NCBI RefSeq assembly: GCF_002813775.1
Contig: NZ_CP020370.1
Coordinates: forward strand, 4,427,501 to 4,491,500
Source of the DNA: Candidatus Thiodictyon syntrophicum
GTDB taxonomy: Bacteria > Pseudomonadota > Gammaproteobacteria > Chromatiales > Chromatiaceae
Reading direction: 5' to 3'
Length of the DNA: 64,000 nucleotides
Shown: one piece after another, positions 63,719 to 64,000 of the stretch
How the letters are laid out: each line of letters begins with the position of its first letter
Position numbering within the stretch: position 1 is the first letter of the stretch
Notes under the pieces: model-generated
What the model saw: the letters and a program-made list of their open reading frames with translations, nothing else
What the model was told of the DNA's origin: nothing
Databases searched by the model: none
Position numbers and translations under genes: made by a program

Positions 63719-64000
63719 ATGAACGAACAAATGCTGGCTGGAATGCGCGAGGCGATGTCGCTGCTGCAACGCGACGGCCCCGTCGCCGCGACCGACAAGA
63801 TCCAACAAACGCTGCTGCGCCTGATGCCGGCCGCTACCCCGGGGGGCCAAGCGGCCTGGCGCGGCGATGGCGCCGCGGCTCGCCCCGCGAGGCTGCCGCC
63901 GGTGGTCGAACCCGTGGGGTTCCTGCCGGACTTGCTGGCCAGGTTGCGCACTGAGGCCCCTGGGATCGGGACGCGCTTGGAACTGCCGACCGCGCCGCGG
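63719..64000 (+). CDS. PHB depolymerase-family esterase, N-terminal part (cut by window end)
   Basis: Ninety-four codons are present, open to the right edge. MNEQMLAGMREAMSLLQRDG and then ATDKIQQTLLRLM match the N-terminal helix of LpqC/polyhydroxybutyrate depolymerase-type esterases. The proline/alanine linker (ARPARLPPVVEPVGFLPD) usually precedes the alpha/beta hydrolase domain, which lies beyond the window. Identification rests only on this lead region, so confidence is moderate. Confidence 0.62.
   Translation, partial: MNEQMLAGMREAMSLLQRDGPVAATDKIQQTLLRLMPAATPGGQAAWRGDGAAARPARLPPVVEPVGFLPDLLARLRTEAPGIGTRLELPTAPR

Overview
This 64 kb window is GC-rich chromosomal DNA from a gammaproteobacterium. 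The uvrY-uvrC-pgsA order is the classical gammaproteobacterial arrangement. The RuBisCO-like protein, PEP-CTERM-type sorting signals, several REP-like repeat families and abundant conflict and mobile genes together suggest a purple sulfur bacterium (Chromatiaceae type). That placement is an inference and rests on no single diagnostic gene.

Layout. 0.4-4 kb: a tRNA-Ser(CGA) and the pgsA-uvrC-uvrY operon. 4.7-18 kb: one long plus-strand chemosensory operon (CheW, MCP, CheW, CheA-REC, CheB, CheR-TPR, a multi-receiver hybrid kinase, REC-PAS-GGDEF). Its parts match the Wsp pathway, with a diguanylate cyclase as output and an extra hybrid kinase inserted. 18.4-29.6 kb: an accessory region. It holds an IS66 element whose tnpC is split by an IS1-like element (both with exact target duplications), then a group II intron with a damaged maturase that is itself split by an IS1380 element. 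Next come two integron attC-like sites framing a PEP-CTERM cassette, a PIN-domain pair, a DUF4258/YgiT-zinc-finger pair with a nonsense codon, and two truncated intron 3' ends. The last intron fragment is welded to a scrap of an Rpn nuclease gene that abuts the end of an RND pump gene.

29.6-43.6 kb (mostly minus strand): an RND efflux pump and its adaptor, a truncated vapC, a DUF262/DUF1524 (GmrSD-like) protein, an Rpn nuclease with a heptad-repeat tail, two secreted proteins, one gene broken at two poly-G tracts, and an AraC regulator. 44-49.2 kb: an Hsp70 with a zinc-ribbon/alpha-beta hydrolase, then BON, a 24-residue hydrophobic peptide, a membrane protein and a PilZ protein.

49.5-58.2 kb (minus strand): the most interesting locus. 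A MoxR-type AAA ATPase, a CHAT protease, a truncated CHAT duplicate and a 1368-residue membrane protein lie together. The large protein has a CoxE/vWA-like front half and an FGE-sulfatase (C-type-lectin fold) end that looks like the variable region of a diversity-generating retroelement. The set resembles the MoxR-vWA-effector ternary conflict systems. A class II Fic protein and tamA lie upstream on the same strand. 60-64 kb: a DUF4239 membrane protein coupled to a form IV RuBisCO-like protein, a decayed disulfide reductase, a ribbon-helix-helix regulator with a clear promoter, and the start of a PHB-depolymerase-type esterase.
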